Shown: one piece after another, positions 1-7,653 of the stretch
Layout: the number at the start of each line of letters is the position of its first letter
Position numbering within the stretch: position 1 is the first letter of the stretch
Source: Oscillibacter sp. PC13
GTDB lineage: Bacteria > Bacillota > Clostridia > Oscillospirales > Oscillospiraceae
DNA length: 64,000 bases
NCBI RefSeq assembly: GCF_900115635.1
Contig: NZ_FOXE01000001.1
Location: 1-64,000 of the forward strand
Reading direction: 5' to 3'
The notes under the pieces: model-generated
What the model saw: only the letters and a program-made list of their open reading frames with translations
Databases searched by the model: none
What the model was told of the DNA's origin: nothing
Made by a program: the position numbers and the translations under genes

Positions 1-165
1 ATGCAGGCGCTCAAACTTACACGACCTCAAGACGACCCTGTCCTTCAATTCGTCCTAAAGAAGGAGCAGGAAGGAAAACCTTATAACGTAGCCAAGATGG
101 CCGGCGTTAATAAGTTTCTCCGGATCTACTATGCCAGAGCAATGGAAACACTAAAGCAACAGTAA
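1..165 (+). pseudogene. IS110-family transposase, C-terminal end (cut by window edge)
   Basis: The open frame enters from the left edge and stops at 163-165, giving 54 residues. The segment EGKPYNVAKMAGVNKFLRIY resembles the conserved tail of IS110/IS1111 transposases, where an EGKPYKVA-like stretch is followed by a KLLRIIYA helix. These enzymes carry a RuvC-like DEDD domain and a C-terminal serine domain and act with a bridge RNA. Only the tail is visible, so intactness cannot be judged. The ATG at position 1 is probably internal. It directly precedes a truncated nuclease gene, which suggests the element inserted into that gene. Confidence 0.6.
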
Positions 166-285
166 ATCTAGATCTCATTATACAGGTTATTTTCAAATCC
201 ACAACCACTGTGGGTTTGGTTTTTGCACCCTTTTTAGGCTGTTGGAGCCTAAACTTTTTTATTTTACCCTTGACTTTTACATTAG
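166..285 (+). mobile_element. Right-end non-coding region of the IS110-like element
   Basis: About 120 nt separate the transposase stop from the nuclease remnant. It holds two hairpins: a weaker one near 195-222, and a perfect 8-bp stem (233-240 with 246-253, loop GTTGG) followed by CTTTTTT, a good intrinsic terminator. In the IS1111 subgroup the bridge RNA is encoded in this downstream non-coding end, so the segment could hold a bridge RNA. That is inference, because the subgroup cannot be decided from the tail alone. The exact element boundary is not resolved. Confidence 0.4.
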
Positions 286-384
286 CAAGATTTTACAAAA
301 GGAGCACGTGAACTGACAGACACAACGGGAGTTCTTCTCTGGGACAGAGATAGACTTCTGAAAATGATGAATATTGGGGAATAG
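286..384 (+). pseudogene. Mrr-type restriction endonuclease remnant (3' end)
   Basis: In frame after a stop at 283-285, about 32 codons run to TAG at 382-384. They encode FTKGARELTDTTGVLLWDRD and a short tail. The FTKGA..L....GV.LWDRD.L pattern is typical of the end of Mrr_cat (PD-(D/E)xK) restriction-like nucleases. No start codon or ribosome site fits, so this is a severed 3' end, probably cut off by the adjacent IS110-like element. The gene's own terminator follows. Confidence 0.5.
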
Positions 385-390
385 CAAAAA

Positions 391-434
391 GCCACCCACC
401 CACTTTTTCAAAAGTTGGGCGGTGGCTTTTTTTT
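391..434 (+). terminator. Rho-independent terminator of the truncated nuclease gene
   Basis: GCCACCCACCCAC pairs with the GGGCGGTGGC segment and is followed by eight T residues. It lies just after the remnant stop codon. Confidence 0.8.
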
Positions 435-498
435 AGTCTCAACTTAACAATTTTTCACTTAGCTGAATGACATTGCTCTTTATGGAGAGGCAGCTTTT

Positions 499-822
499 CT
501 ACAGATCGTCAATATGCATCCGGTCCAGCTCGCTCTTCTTTCGGAACTTCTCCCGGCAGGCCCAGTAGATCGCAAGCAGAATCACCGTGGGGATGTTCCC
601 CATCACCAAACATGCCAGCACCGGTCCCCAGGGAAATTCGCCATCATAAGCCGCCACGCCGCATACCATGACCAGTGAGTAGAGGAACGTCAGCCCCGGC
701 AAAAGCAGCCCCGGCCATCTGCTCTCCCTCCTGGAGAGAAAGATCTGCAGTGCCACGGCCCCCGCCGTCAGAAGCAGCAGCACCAGCAGACTCACCCAAA
801 TCATCGTTGTTGCAATCGCCAT
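499..822 (-). CDS. Small integral membrane protein partnered with DUF2089 regulator
   Basis: A 107-residue protein with three hydrophobic segments (about residues 5-27, 39-57 and 65-85) and a charged basic C terminus. I chose the ATG at 822 because AAAAAGGAGG lies 7 nt upstream; the longer frame from 858 lacks a site and would overlap its neighbour more. The start lies immediately after the TGA of the upstream DUF2089 gene, so the two are translationally coupled. I do not recognise a family. By context it may be the membrane output or sensor of the regulator. Confidence 0.75.
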   Translation of the reverse strand: MAIATTMIWVSLLVLLLLTAGAVALQIFLSRRESRWPGLLLPGLTFLYSLVMVCGVAAYDGEFPWGPVLACLVMGNIPTVILLAIYWACREKFRKKSELDRMHIDDL

Positions 823-823
823 G

Positions 824-1117
824 TCACGCTCCTCCTTTTTGTCTGCGGTATTCGCCAATTAAAATCTTGGCAGTGTCGAAATCCAGCTTGTCGTCCACCG
901 CCAGCCGCTTGATCAGCGACACATACGAATCCGCCTCTGCCGTCTCACTGATGTGGATCTTTTGAATCAGCCGGTCCAGCCGCAGCCGCACCGTGGGATA
1001 ACTGACGCCGTACAGCGCCGCTACCTCTTTCAGCGATCCTGAGGACAGGATAAACTTTTTGATAAAGGCCAGATCCTCTTCCGCCAGATCCGCCATCCAT
1101 CCCGGTAAGGTTTCCAT
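824..1117 (-). CDS. DUF2089-family HTH regulator
   Basis: A 97-residue protein. The first 55 residues hold a helix-turn-helix (LKEVAALYGVSYPTVRLRLD) like that of DUF2089 proteins, and the C-terminal half is a helical segment typical of the family (LSKLAxGEIxxDEA-like, here LAVDDKLDFDTAKILIGEY). It has no zinc-ribbon cysteines, so it is the short form. It heads a two-gene operon with a small membrane protein. A 15-bp perfect inverted repeat overlaps its promoter, which suggests autoregulation. DNA binding is inferred from the helix-turn-helix. Confidence 0.75.
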   Translation of the reverse strand: METLPGWMADLAEEDLAFIKKFILSSGSLKEVAALYGVSYPTVRLRLDRLIQKIHISETAEADSYVSLIKRLAVDDKLDFDTAKILIGEYRRQKGGA

Positions 1118-1127
1118 CCTCTCTCCC

Positions 1128-1165
1128 CTTTCATAAAATTAATATAATCTTTAATTTTATGAAAG
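1128..1165. promoter_or_regulatory. Perfect palindromic operator over the DUF2089 promoter
   Basis: CTTTCATAAAATTAA (1128-1142) is repeated exactly inverted at 1151-1165 with an 8-nt spacer. On the minus strand, TTGACT (1168-1163), a 16-nt spacer and TATATT (1146-1141) form a good sigma-A promoter for the DUF2089 operon, so the palindrome covers the spacer and the -10. It also lies about 100 nt upstream of the divergent symporter. The binder is not shown; the DUF2089 protein is the obvious candidate. Confidence 0.7.
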
Positions 1166-1268
1166 TCAATATAAAATGTATATTTTCATTTTATTTGTAG
1201 ACACTAAATTTCAATCTTTCCCCCGCTTCAAACGATGCGATTCCATACCGTTTAAAAGGAGAAGTACC

Positions 1269-2495
1269 ATGGAGCGAAAAAAGCCCTCCCTGGCCGTCTG
1301 GATTTTTGCGGCGCTGGCCTTTGGTATTCTGGCCGGCCTGCTGCTGACAGAGGCCCCCTGGTTTGCCGTCGGCTATCTCCAGCCCTTCGGCACAATTTTT
1401 TTGAACCTCCTGAAATTTTTGGTGGTGCCCATTGTGTTTCTCTCCATTCTCTCCGGGGTCATCTCTCTGGAAGACATCCGAAAGGTTGGCGCCATCGGTG
1501 TGAAAACCGTGGTGTTTTATCTCTGTACCACTGCTGCGGCTCTGGTGCTGGCCTTGATATTGGGCACACTCTTCCAAAGCCATTTCCCGCTGCTGGAAAC
1601 CAGCGGTGTCACCTATGAGGCGGCGGAGGGCGCCGGTTTGATGGACACCCTGGTGAACATCTTCCCCGCCAACATCATTACGCCCTTTGCTGAGTCCGCC
1701 ATGCTGCAGGTCATCACAGCGGCGCTGCTGTTTGCCTTCGGCATTCTGGCCGCGGGGCCGCGGGGCCGCAGCGTGGCCCGCGCAGTGAATGATTTGTCGG
1801 AGGTCTGTCTGCAGGTCATGCATTTAATTCTGCGGCTCTCCCCCATCGGCGTATTCTGTCTGATTGCACCGGTGGTGGCGGAAAATGGCCCCAAAATTCT
1901 GGGCAGCCTGGGGCTGGTGCTGCTGTGCGCCTATCTCGGTTACGTCCTGCACATGGCGCTGGTCTACTCCCTGACAGTAAAGGTGCTGGGCGGTCTTTCA
2001 CCCCTGGCCTTTTTCCGGGGAATGGCGCCGGCCATGGCCTTCGGCTTCTCCTCTGCCTCCTCTGTGGGCGCCCTGCCGCTGAATCTGGAGTGCGTGGAGG
2101 CACTGGGCGCCCGGCGGGATATTGCCAGCTTTGTTCTGCCTCTGGGCGCCACCATCAACATGGACGGCACCGCCATCTATCAGGGGGTGTGCGTGGTGTT
2201 CATTGCCCGGTGCTACGGGGTGGAGCTGACGGCGGGTCAGCTCCTGACAGTTGTGCTGACGGCCACCTTGGCCTCCGTGGGCACAGCGGGGGTGCCCGGC
2301 GCGGGCGTTTTGATGCTGACCATGGTGCTGGAGAGCGTGGGGCTGCCGGTGGCTGGCATTGGCCTGGTCATCGGCGTAGACCGGATTTTTGACATGGGCC
2401 GCACCGTGGTGAACATTACCGGAGACGCCGCCTGCGCTCTGGCGGTCACCCATCTGGAAGCCCGACGGACAGCGCGAGACCGCAGGCAGACCTGA
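1269..2495 (+). CDS. Dicarboxylate/amino acid:cation symporter (DAACS family)
   Basis: A 408-residue, multi-pass membrane protein of the GltP/GltPh/SstT family, which imports glutamate, aspartate, serine or C4-dicarboxylates with Na+ or H+. Family signatures are present: the serine-rich hairpin (SSASSVGALPLN), the NMDGT motif in TM7 (GATINMDGTAIYQ), the second hairpin (GTAGVPGAGVLML) and the TM8 substrate region (DRIFDMGRTVVNITGD). The MDR/D..R..NITGD arrangement favours an acidic or neutral amino-acid substrate, but the exact one cannot be read. The ATG at 1269 has AAAAGGAG 9 nt upstream; the frame is open further upstream but without a site. It is divergent from the DUF2089 operon and ends in a strong terminator. 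Confidence 0.9.
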   Translation: MERKKPSLAVWIFAALAFGILAGLLLTEAPWFAVGYLQPFGTIFLNLLKFLVVPIVFLSILSGVISLEDIRKVGAIGVKTVVFYLCTTAAALVLALILGTLFQSHFPLLETSGVTYEAAEGAGLMDTLVNIFPANIITPFAESAMLQVITAALLFAFGILAAGPRGRSVARAVNDLSEVCLQVMHLILRLSPIGVFCLIAPVVAENGPKILGSLGLVLLCAYLGYVLHMALVYSLTVKVLGGLSPLAFFRGMAPAMAFGFSSASSVGALPLNLECVEALGARRDIASFVLPLGATINMDGTAIYQGVCVVFIARCYGVELTAGQLLTVVLTATLASVGTAGVPGAGVLMLTMVLESVGLPVAGIGLVIGVDRIFDMGRTVVNITGDAACALAVTHLEARRTARDRRQT

Positions 2496-2524
2496 ACTGC
2501 CCGGGGCCTCGCGGCCGCCTGCCG

Positions 2525-2566
2525 CGCAAAAAGCCGCCCCGGCAAGTGCCGGGGCGGCTTTTTGCG
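2525..2566 (+). terminator. Bidirectional terminator after the symporter
   Basis: AAAAAGCCGCCCCGGC pairs with its exact complement across an AAGT loop. Both strands end in a T-run, so it can serve the symporter (+) and the M23 protein (-). Confidence 0.85.
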
Positions 2567-2585
2567 AAGGGGCCAAATTTTTTAT

Positions 2586-3926
2586 CTATCCCACCTGTAA
2601 TGTGTTTCGGATGTCACTGTCAAAATAGGCCACAGGGTTCTGGGACTCGCCGTCCTGCCGAACTTCAAAGTGCAGATGGGGGCCGGTGGACATGCCGGTG
2701 GATCCCAGGGCAGCAATTGTCTGCCCGGCTTTCACCGTGTCGCCTTCCTCTGCCTCTACGCTCTGACATTGGGCATACATAGTCTCCAGTCCATTCCCGT
2801 GATCCAAAACCAGGTAGTTGCCCCGCTCTGCGTCAAAGCCCACCTCTGTTACAGTGCCGTCCGCCGCAGCCAGGATGGGGGTGCCGCGCTCCGCCGGAAT
2901 GTCGATGCCGTTGTGAAATACCTGCTCCTTCCCGCCGGGCTGCCAGCGCCCGCCGTAGGGATTGCTCATGCTGATGGTGTTGGCTCCCCGAACCGGCCAC
3001 TCCAGCCAGCGGCTCTCCGCCTCATCCACGGCGTAGACGCCGTAGACGCAGCTCTCGTCATCCCCCGCCAGCTGGGGCAGGATCGTGAGCGTGCCGTCGT
3101 CCTCATAGGCCGCCTTCAGCCGCCCGGTGGAAAGCTGATAGGTTTTGCTCTGGGAGCTGCCGTCGGCAAAGGTGACGGTGACGGAGAGGGCAGCTCTGTC
3201 GAACAGGTCGATATTGGCCCAGGATTCCTCCCGCAGGTCCATGGTCTCATCCACGATCATCTCCTCCGGGGGCACCCAGAAACCGTAGCTCACCGTTGGG
3301 TCGTAGTCCTCGGTCACAGTGTTGTCCAGTGCAGTCATCTCCGGCATGTACCAAGCGCCGTCCTCATTCTGGCTGATCGCCGCAGGGGTGAGTGTACCCT
3401 CGGCCATAGACTTCCGTGCCGCGGCAATCTCCCTGTCTGTCATATCGGTGTGCAGGATATAGCGATACAGCCCGCCCCGGTCGATGGACAGAGAAACCGT
3501 CCGGATGTTTTCTCCCGTCACACGGAACAGGCAACCGGTAAAGTCCCCTGTCTCCGGATTCGCCATTCCATCCCCGGCGGTGAAGGCCAGCCCGCCGTTG
3601 GCGTTGGGTAGGACGGTCTCCCCGGTGTCAGTGGCATAGGCCGTCAGGCCGAAGGACAGAGCTGGCACCAGCGCCGCCGTGCCGTCCCCTGTGCTGCCTG
3701 CTCCATCTGAAACCGGGCCGGCAGGCCGCAGCGTCACGGTGCCCAGCACCAGCGCCAGGGCACAGGCGGCGCAGACCGCCCCCCGCAGCACCGGACGGGC
3801 CCGGCGGGACAGCGGCCGCTCCGTTTTTTCCGCCGTCTGCTGCCTGGCCGCCGCCAGCACCCGGTCATTGAGCCCGGCCGGCGTGTGGATCCCATTCATC
3901 AACTTCTGATAGCGGTTCTCGCGCAT
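2586..3926 (-). CDS. Anti-sigma-like membrane protein with C-terminal M23 (LytM) peptidase domain
   Basis: 446 residues. Residues 1-45 are a short cytoplasmic segment of the type seen in ECF anti-sigma factors of Clostridia (MNGIHTPAGLNDRVLAAAR). A single membrane helix lies near 47-66, residues 70-310 are an extracytoplasmic region of unknown fold, and residues 320-435 are an M23/LytM zinc endopeptidase domain. The catalytic set is present: H338 and D342 (HNGID), H376, and H417-L-H419 (PHLHFE). It overlaps the ECF sigma gene by 62 bp and starts at an ATG with GGGAGG 8 nt upstream. Known role of the domain: cleavage of peptidoglycan cross-bridges. Inference: it both restrains the sigma factor and edits or senses the wall. 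Confidence 0.8.
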   Translation of the reverse strand: MRENRYQKLMNGIHTPAGLNDRVLAAARQQTAEKTERPLSRRARPVLRGAVCAACALALVLGTVTLRPAGPVSDGAGSTGDGTAALVPALSFGLTAYATDTGETVLPNANGGLAFTAGDGMANPETGDFTGCLFRVTGENIRTVSLSIDRGGLYRYILHTDMTDREIAAARKSMAEGTLTPAAISQNEDGAWYMPEMTALDNTVTEDYDPTVSYGFWVPPEEMIVDETMDLREESWANIDLFDRAALSVTVTFADGSSQSKTYQLSTGRLKAAYEDDGTLTILPQLAGDDESCVYGVYAVDEAESRWLEWPVRGANTISMSNPYGGRWQPGGKEQVFHNGIDIPAERGTPILAAADGTVTEVGFDAERGNYLVLDHGNGLETMYAQCQSVEAEEGDTVKAGQTIAALGSTGMSTGPHLHFEVRQDGESQNPVAYFDSDIRNTLQVG

Positions 3927-4395
3927 CCTCGATACCTCCCAACAGATCTTTTAATTTCATACGTGCCCGCCGGAGCCGGGTGCGGACCGTGGCCGTCGGA
4001 ACCTCCAGCAGCGCGGCGATTTCCTCGGTGGAATACCCCTCGGCGTAATACAGGTGCACCGCCGTTCGCAGTTTCTCCGGCAAATGGGCCACCGCATCCC
4101 ACACCTCAGCCCTCTCGTCGGCGGGCTGTGCCAGGTCCGCCGCCTCCGACCAGGCCAGCACCGGCCGGCGCAGGCGGAAGCGGTGCAGGTCGGCGCAGCG
4201 GTTCAGAGTGGTTCGAATCAGCCAGGCCTTCAGCCGCTCGCCCTCCCAGCCCTGTTCCGGCTGGCCCAGCAGCCGCACAAACACATCCTGATAAACATCC
4301 TCCGCATCCGCAGTACTCTGCATCCGGCACAGGGCTAGGCGGTACACCATATCGCCGTGATGCTCCATGGCATTGCGCAGAAAGTATTCCGTCAT
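3865..4395 (-). CDS. ECF-type RNA polymerase sigma factor
   Basis: 176 residues. Region 2 is at about residues 10-75 (with DAEDVYQDVFVRLL) and region 4 at about 105-160 (LPEKLRTAVHLYYAEGYSTE then EIAALLEVPTATVRTRLRRA), joined by a short linker, the ECF layout. The ATG has AAAGGAGG 6 nt upstream. The downstream gene overlaps it and encodes a membrane protein, the usual sigma/anti-sigma order. A GGAAC-N17-CGTTTT sequence 43 nt upstream fits an autoregulated ECF promoter. About 17 residues extend beyond region 4, inside the overlap. Confidence 0.9.
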   Translation of the reverse strand: MTEYFLRNAMEHHGDMVYRLALCRMQSTADAEDVYQDVFVRLLGQPEQGWEGERLKAWLIRTTLNRCADLHRFRLRRPVLAWSEAADLAQPADERAEVWDAVAHLPEKLRTAVHLYYAEGYSTEEIAALLEVPTATVRTRLRRARMKLKDLLGGIEDAREPLSEVDEWDPHAGRAQ

Positions 4396-4437
4396 GCAAT
4401 GCCTCCTTTCGTCTCATTGAAAAGCGCTTTCATAAAG

Positions 4438-4465
4438 AAAACGTCCCGGCGGGCTGGAATGTTCC
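4438..4465 (-). promoter_or_regulatory. Candidate ECF autoregulatory promoter
   Basis: On the minus strand GGAAC (4465-4461) and CGTTTT (4443-4438) are separated by 17 nt. This matches the general GGAAC / CGTC-like layout of ECF promoters, upstream of the sigma gene. There is no independent support. Confidence 0.35.
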
Positions 4466-4510
4466 CTCATGTAAAAAAAATCCGGGCGTTCTTTTCCGAT
4501 GCTCTATGCA

Positions 4511-4543
4511 AAAACCGGGCGGACGCCTGCGCGTCCGCCCGGG
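4511..4543 (-). terminator. Terminator of the ychF operon
   Basis: A 12-bp GC stem (CCGGGCGGACGC with its complement, 4-nt loop), followed on the minus strand by TTTTT. Confidence 0.75.
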
Positions 4544-4546
4544 TCC

Positions 4547-4756
4547 TCACTCTTTGATTCCGTAAATCTCAAACCGGCCAACCAGATTCTGCACCGTCAG
4601 CTTCTGGGCCAGCAGCTGCTGATAGGTGACCCCGCGGTTCTTCCCCGCCGCGCGAAGCCGTTCCATGTCTGCCAGAATCTTGTCCCGCTCCTTCAGCAAA
4701 TCGGCGTACATGCGGTCATAGGCCGCCAGGCGCTCTTCATTCGTCATCTCAGACAT
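4547..4756 (-). CDS. Small conserved helical protein downstream of ychF
   Basis: 69 residues, largely predicted as one charged helix or coiled coil (about residues 4-40). There are no cysteines, signal peptide or membrane segment. Its ATG lies inside the end of ychF (8-bp overlap), so it is co-translated with that GTPase. I do not recognise a named family. The T-rich hairpin right after it supports a real operon end. Confidence 0.6.
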   Translation of the reverse strand: MSEMTNEERLAAYDRMYADLLKERDKILADMERLRAAGKNRGVTYQQLLAQKLTVQNLVGRFEIYGIKE

Positions 4757-5858
4757 TGAACCGGAAATAGATCATGTCCCCGTCCTGGACCACGTACTCC
4801 TTCCCCTCGCTGCGCAAAAGGCCCTTTTCCCGGGCAGCAGCCACACTGCCGCACTTCACCATGTCCTCATAGGCAATAACCTCCGCCCGGATGAAGCCGC
4901 GCTCAATATCCGTGTGGATCTTGCCGGCGGCCTGGGGGGCCTTGGTTCCCTTGCGGATGGTCCAGGCTCGGCATTCGTCCTTGCCGTAGGTCAGGAAGGA
5001 AATCAGCCCCAGCAGGGTGTAAGAACACTTGATCAGCCGATCCAAGCCGGACTCCTCCACACCCAGTTCCTCCAGGAACATCTGCTTTTCCTCGCCTTCC
5101 AGCTCCGCAATGTCCTGCTCCATCCTGGCACAGATGGGCAGGACCTGGGCTCCTTCCTTTTCAGCCAATTCCTTTACCTGCTGGTAATACCGGTTGCCCT
5201 CCAGGTTTGTAAAGCCGTCCTCATCAGTATTGGCAGCGTAGATAATGGGCTTCAGGCTCAAAAGGTCACTGGTGGCAATCAGCGCCATGTCATCTTCACT
5301 GCACGCATAGGTACGTGCAGACTTCCCGGCATTCAAGTGCTCTGCCAGGCCCTTGAACACCTCCACCTCATGGAGGTACTTCTTGTCACCCTTGGCGGCC
5401 TTGGCGGCCCGGTCGATGCGGCGGTTCACCATCTCCAGATCCGCCATGATAAGTTCCAGGTCGATGGTCTCAATATCACCCAGGGGATCCACTGGTACGT
5501 TGGTCCCGGCATCGGCCACCACGTGCATAATGTTCTCATCGTCGAAGCAGCGAACTACATGGACGATGGCATCAGTCTCCCGGATGTTGGCCAAAAACTT
5601 GTTGCCAAGGCCCGCCCCCTGGCTGGCGCCCTTAACCAGGCCCGCAATATCCACAAACTCGATGACCGCCGGCGTCTTTTTGTCTGGCTCATACATCTCC
5701 GCCAGCTTGTCCAGCCGCTCATCCGGCACCGCCACCATGCCCACGTTAGGGTCAATGGTACAAAAGGGATAGTTGGCGCTTTCCGCACCAGCATTGGTAA
5801 TGGCGTTAAACAAGGTGCTCTTACCCACATTGGGCAGGCCCACGATACCTAATTTCAT
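4749..5858 (-). CDS. ychF: Redox-regulated ATPase/GTPase YchF (Obg family)
   Basis: 369 residues, the usual family length. The P-loop GLPNVGKS is at 7-14, the DIAG motif at 70-73 within DIAGLVKGASQGAGLGNKF (the Obg/YchF glycine pattern), an AANTDE nucleotide motif replaces NKxD as is normal for ATP-preferring YchF, a coiled-coil insert follows the G domain, and a C-terminal TGS domain ends in VVQDGDMIYFRFNV. It is a ribosome-associated ATPase. I take the ATG at 5858, 10 nt from GGGGAG, rather than the TTG at 5867, which would sit almost on the ribosome site. Confidence 0.95.
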   Translation of the reverse strand: MKLGIVGLPNVGKSTLFNAITNAGAESANYPFCTIDPNVGMVAVPDERLDKLAEMYEPDKKTPAVIEFVDIAGLVKGASQGAGLGNKFLANIRETDAIVHVVRCFDDENIMHVVADAGTNVPVDPLGDIETIDLELIMADLEMVNRRIDRAAKAAKGDKKYLHEVEVFKGLAEHLNAGKSARTYACSEDDMALIATSDLLSLKPIIYAANTDEDGFTNLEGNRYYQQVKELAEKEGAQVLPICARMEQDIAELEGEEKQMFLEELGVEESGLDRLIKCSYTLLGLISFLTYGKDECRAWTIRKGTKAPQAAGKIHTDIERGFIRAEVIAYEDMVKCGSVAAAREKGLLRSEGKEYVVQDGDMIYFRFNV

Positions 5859-6288
5859 AAAAAGCAATCTCCCCTGCTGTTATTTTCGACTGTGTATTGT
5901 ATCATTCCCGGCGGAAAAGCGCAAGGGCGCAATTCATTTTGGCGCCTCTCACACCATTTATCTGCCAGTATGTGGCTGATCTGGCCGAAATCGTCCATAC
6001 GCCGGTATACTAAATTCTTAAAATCTTAACACCTCTTAACACACTTTTTCTTCAAAAAGAGCAGTCTGCAGGAGGTGGCAGACTGCTCTTTTGCCTCGCA
6101 GGCTCTTTGTTCAATCCCCTCAAGAGTTTGATTTTTCAAGCCTTCTCCGCTATGCTCTTTTTATTTTTTGCCAAAAAAGCGCTTGCTTTTTCCCTCTTTA
6201 TTGTGTATATTTATTTCGTAAAGAAGTTGTTAATTTTTTGCTTCTATCCGTTAATTTTTCATCAAATATCAAAAAGGAGGACTTACAT
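5859..6288. other. Intergenic region between ychF and a small membrane protein
   Basis: 430 nt without a convincing gene. It contains one perfect 15-bp hairpin (6055-6092, listed separately). After 6120 it is T-rich and leads into the ribosome site AAAAAGGAGG at 6271-6280. Nothing else is recognised. Confidence 0.5.
6055..6092 (+). terminator. Strong hairpin, probable terminator or attenuator
   Basis: AAAAGAGCAGTCTGC pairs perfectly over 15 bp across an AGGAGGTG loop and ends in TTTT. It lies 200 nt upstream of the small membrane protein, so it could end a short leader transcript. The loop exposes an AGGAGGTG sequence. Confidence 0.6.
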
Positions 6289-6405
6289 ATGGAACCCGGT
6301 GGTATTATTATTGTTGCGTTGTTTGTCGTTTTATTGGTTGTTGGTATTGCCAGCGGCCGGAAGAAGGCTAAAAAGGATCAGGACGGGGATAACACTACTC
6401 CCTGA
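6289..6405 (+). CDS. Single-pass small membrane protein, 38 residues
   Basis: It starts at an ATG with a near-perfect AAAAAGGAGG site 8 nt upstream. Residues 4-22 are a hydrophobic helix (GGIIIVALFVVLLVVGIASG), followed by a basic and then acidic tail (RKKAKKDQDGD). The gene ends just before a perfect 15-bp terminator, so it is a complete transcription unit. Function unknown; small proteins of this shape often modulate membrane complexes. Confidence 0.7.
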   Translation: MEPGGIIIVALFVVLLVVGIASGRKKAKKDQDGDNTTP

Positions 6406-6426
6406 CCATGCTTTTTAGTGCCCCCC

Positions 6427-6466
6427 AGTGCGTTGCATCTGTAGCATCAGATGCAACGCACTTTAT
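6427..6466 (+). terminator. Terminator of the small membrane protein gene
   Basis: AGTGCGTTGCATCTG (6427-6441) pairs exactly with 6448-6462 across a 6-nt loop, then TTATT. Confidence 0.8.
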
Positions 6467-6532
6467 TGATGTCTTTTCCTACTGCGCAATGTAAAAGGAG
6501 CGCTCCGGTAAGTCAGCTGCCCATAGAGCAAA

Positions 6533-6574
6533 AAAACATCCCGTCCGTTTAAAATACGGAACAGGATGCTTTTG
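6533..6574 (-). terminator. Probable terminator of the GNAT gene
   Basis: An imperfect stem of the ACATCCCGTCCGT / ACGGAACAGGATGC type, with a TTTTTT run on the minus strand, 30 nt past the GNAT stop codon. Confidence 0.5.
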
Positions 6575-6604
6575 TCAATACCTGGTGAGCGGCAAACAGA
6601 ACGT

Positions 6605-7375
6605 TTATGCCTTCTTTTTTATATCTGTATCATTCACTTCATAAGCCATGTATGGGTGTGAGAATTCATAGCCAAGCTTTTCAGCCAGGTGTACGGACCA
6701 CAAATTCTGTGCATCCCAACTTGGATACAAACCTCTTCTTAAACACGCAAGAATCAATGCTGCACAGCATATCGTGGCAAGGTGCTTCCGCCTTTCATCT
6801 TCCCTTGTATCCACCTGAATTTCTATTCCCTCCCGATAACTTGTGTAGGAGGATGCCCCTGCAACAATATCATCGTTCTTTAAAACGACTATTCCCAAGC
6901 CATATGTCAGATAGGCCTCTTTTGATTCAAATGCCGAGACGAAGTCCTCTGACCACTTGTTTTCTTTACACTGGTCGTACAACTCCCCATCGATAAACCG
7001 CAAACGATATTCCTCCGGAAGCTCCTTCATCAGTTTCATAAGATGTTCTTTATCAAATATGGCATTCTTTTTCATGGCATATCTGGTCACTTGTTTGGCA
7101 CTTTCCGGGAAGCATGCCTCAATCATGTTTGCCCATTCGTCATTTTGTGGAACCATGATGATAAATCCGCCGGGCTTGCTCTTCACCAGCTCCCTGCAAG
7201 GCTCTCCGGCATAAAACGCAAAAGCGCCAACCCATGCCATAACCGATTTCGGATGTTCCCGATCCACCACATACAGCTTTCCCATCACCTGCTGCATACA
7301 GGAGTCAATCAGGGTTTCCTTCCAATCACCAAATAGGCCTTTTGCCGCGGCGCTATCTATCAGCTCATATACCAT
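6605..7375 (-). CDS. GNAT-family N-acetyltransferase (GNAT_acetyltran type)
   Basis: 256 residues from the ATG at 7375. The C-terminal half has the GNAT core: a strand (GLGIVVLKNDDIVAGASSY), then VDTREDERRKHLATICCAAL as the acetyl-CoA-binding turn and helix, then YPSWDAQNLWSVHLAEKLGY, a hallmark of this subfamily. Substrate unknown. I prefer 7375 to a GTG at 7435 because TTGCGT-N17-TATACT (7454-7426, minus) is a good promoter whose -10 would lie downstream of the GTG. The ribosome site is weak. Confidence 0.75.
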   Translation of the reverse strand: MVYELIDSAAAKGLFGDWKETLIDSCMQQVMGKLYVVDREHPKSVMAWVGAFAFYAGEPCRELVKSKPGGFIIMVPQNDEWANMIEACFPESAKQVTRYAMKKNAIFDKEHLMKLMKELPEEYRLRFIDGELYDQCKENKWSEDFVSAFESKEAYLTYGLGIVVLKNDDIVAGASSYTSYREGIEIQVDTREDERRKHLATICCAALILACLRRGLYPSWDAQNLWSVHLAEKLGYEFSHPYMAYEVNDTDIKKKA

Positions 7376-7425
7376 CTGTGCACTTCTCTTCTCTGCAAAC
7401 CGTGGTTTGCCGTTCTTTTCCCGAT

Positions 7426-7454
7426 AGTATAGCACAGCCGACTAGCCGACGCAA
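7426..7454 (-). promoter_or_regulatory. Sigma-A promoter of the GNAT gene
   Basis: On the minus strand TTGCGT (7454-7449), a 17-nt spacer and TATACT (7431-7426). This decides the start codon of the gene. Confidence 0.6.
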
Positions 7455-7490
7455 CGGCTTGATATCCCGCCGCACAATGCGATACGTAAA

Positions 7491-7519
7491 TCGTCGGCAG
7501 GCAAAATGCCTGCCGACGA
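7491..7519. repeat. Perfect 12-bp inverted repeat
   Basis: TCGTCGGCAGGC and its complement flank AAAAT. There is no T-run on the plus strand, and it sits 37 nt upstream of the GNAT -35. It could be an operator or a structured RNA end; role unknown. Confidence 0.45.
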
Positions 7520-7653
7520 AAATGGTCTTGTGGATACCCACCGCGATGTGCTTTTCTATTCTAAAATTCCGGATGCCTGTCGCAGGGCGGCTTTTTGCCT
7601 TGCCGCAGCGAATGCCGCGAAGCCGCCGCCAAGCACCTGGAACTGTTTTCGGA

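Noticed and set aside
4054..4338. Long open frames antisense to the sigma factor and many other GC-rich genes
   Set aside because: They mirror the codon bias of the real gene on the opposite strand, have no ribosome site and read as low-complexity Arg/Pro/Ala protein.
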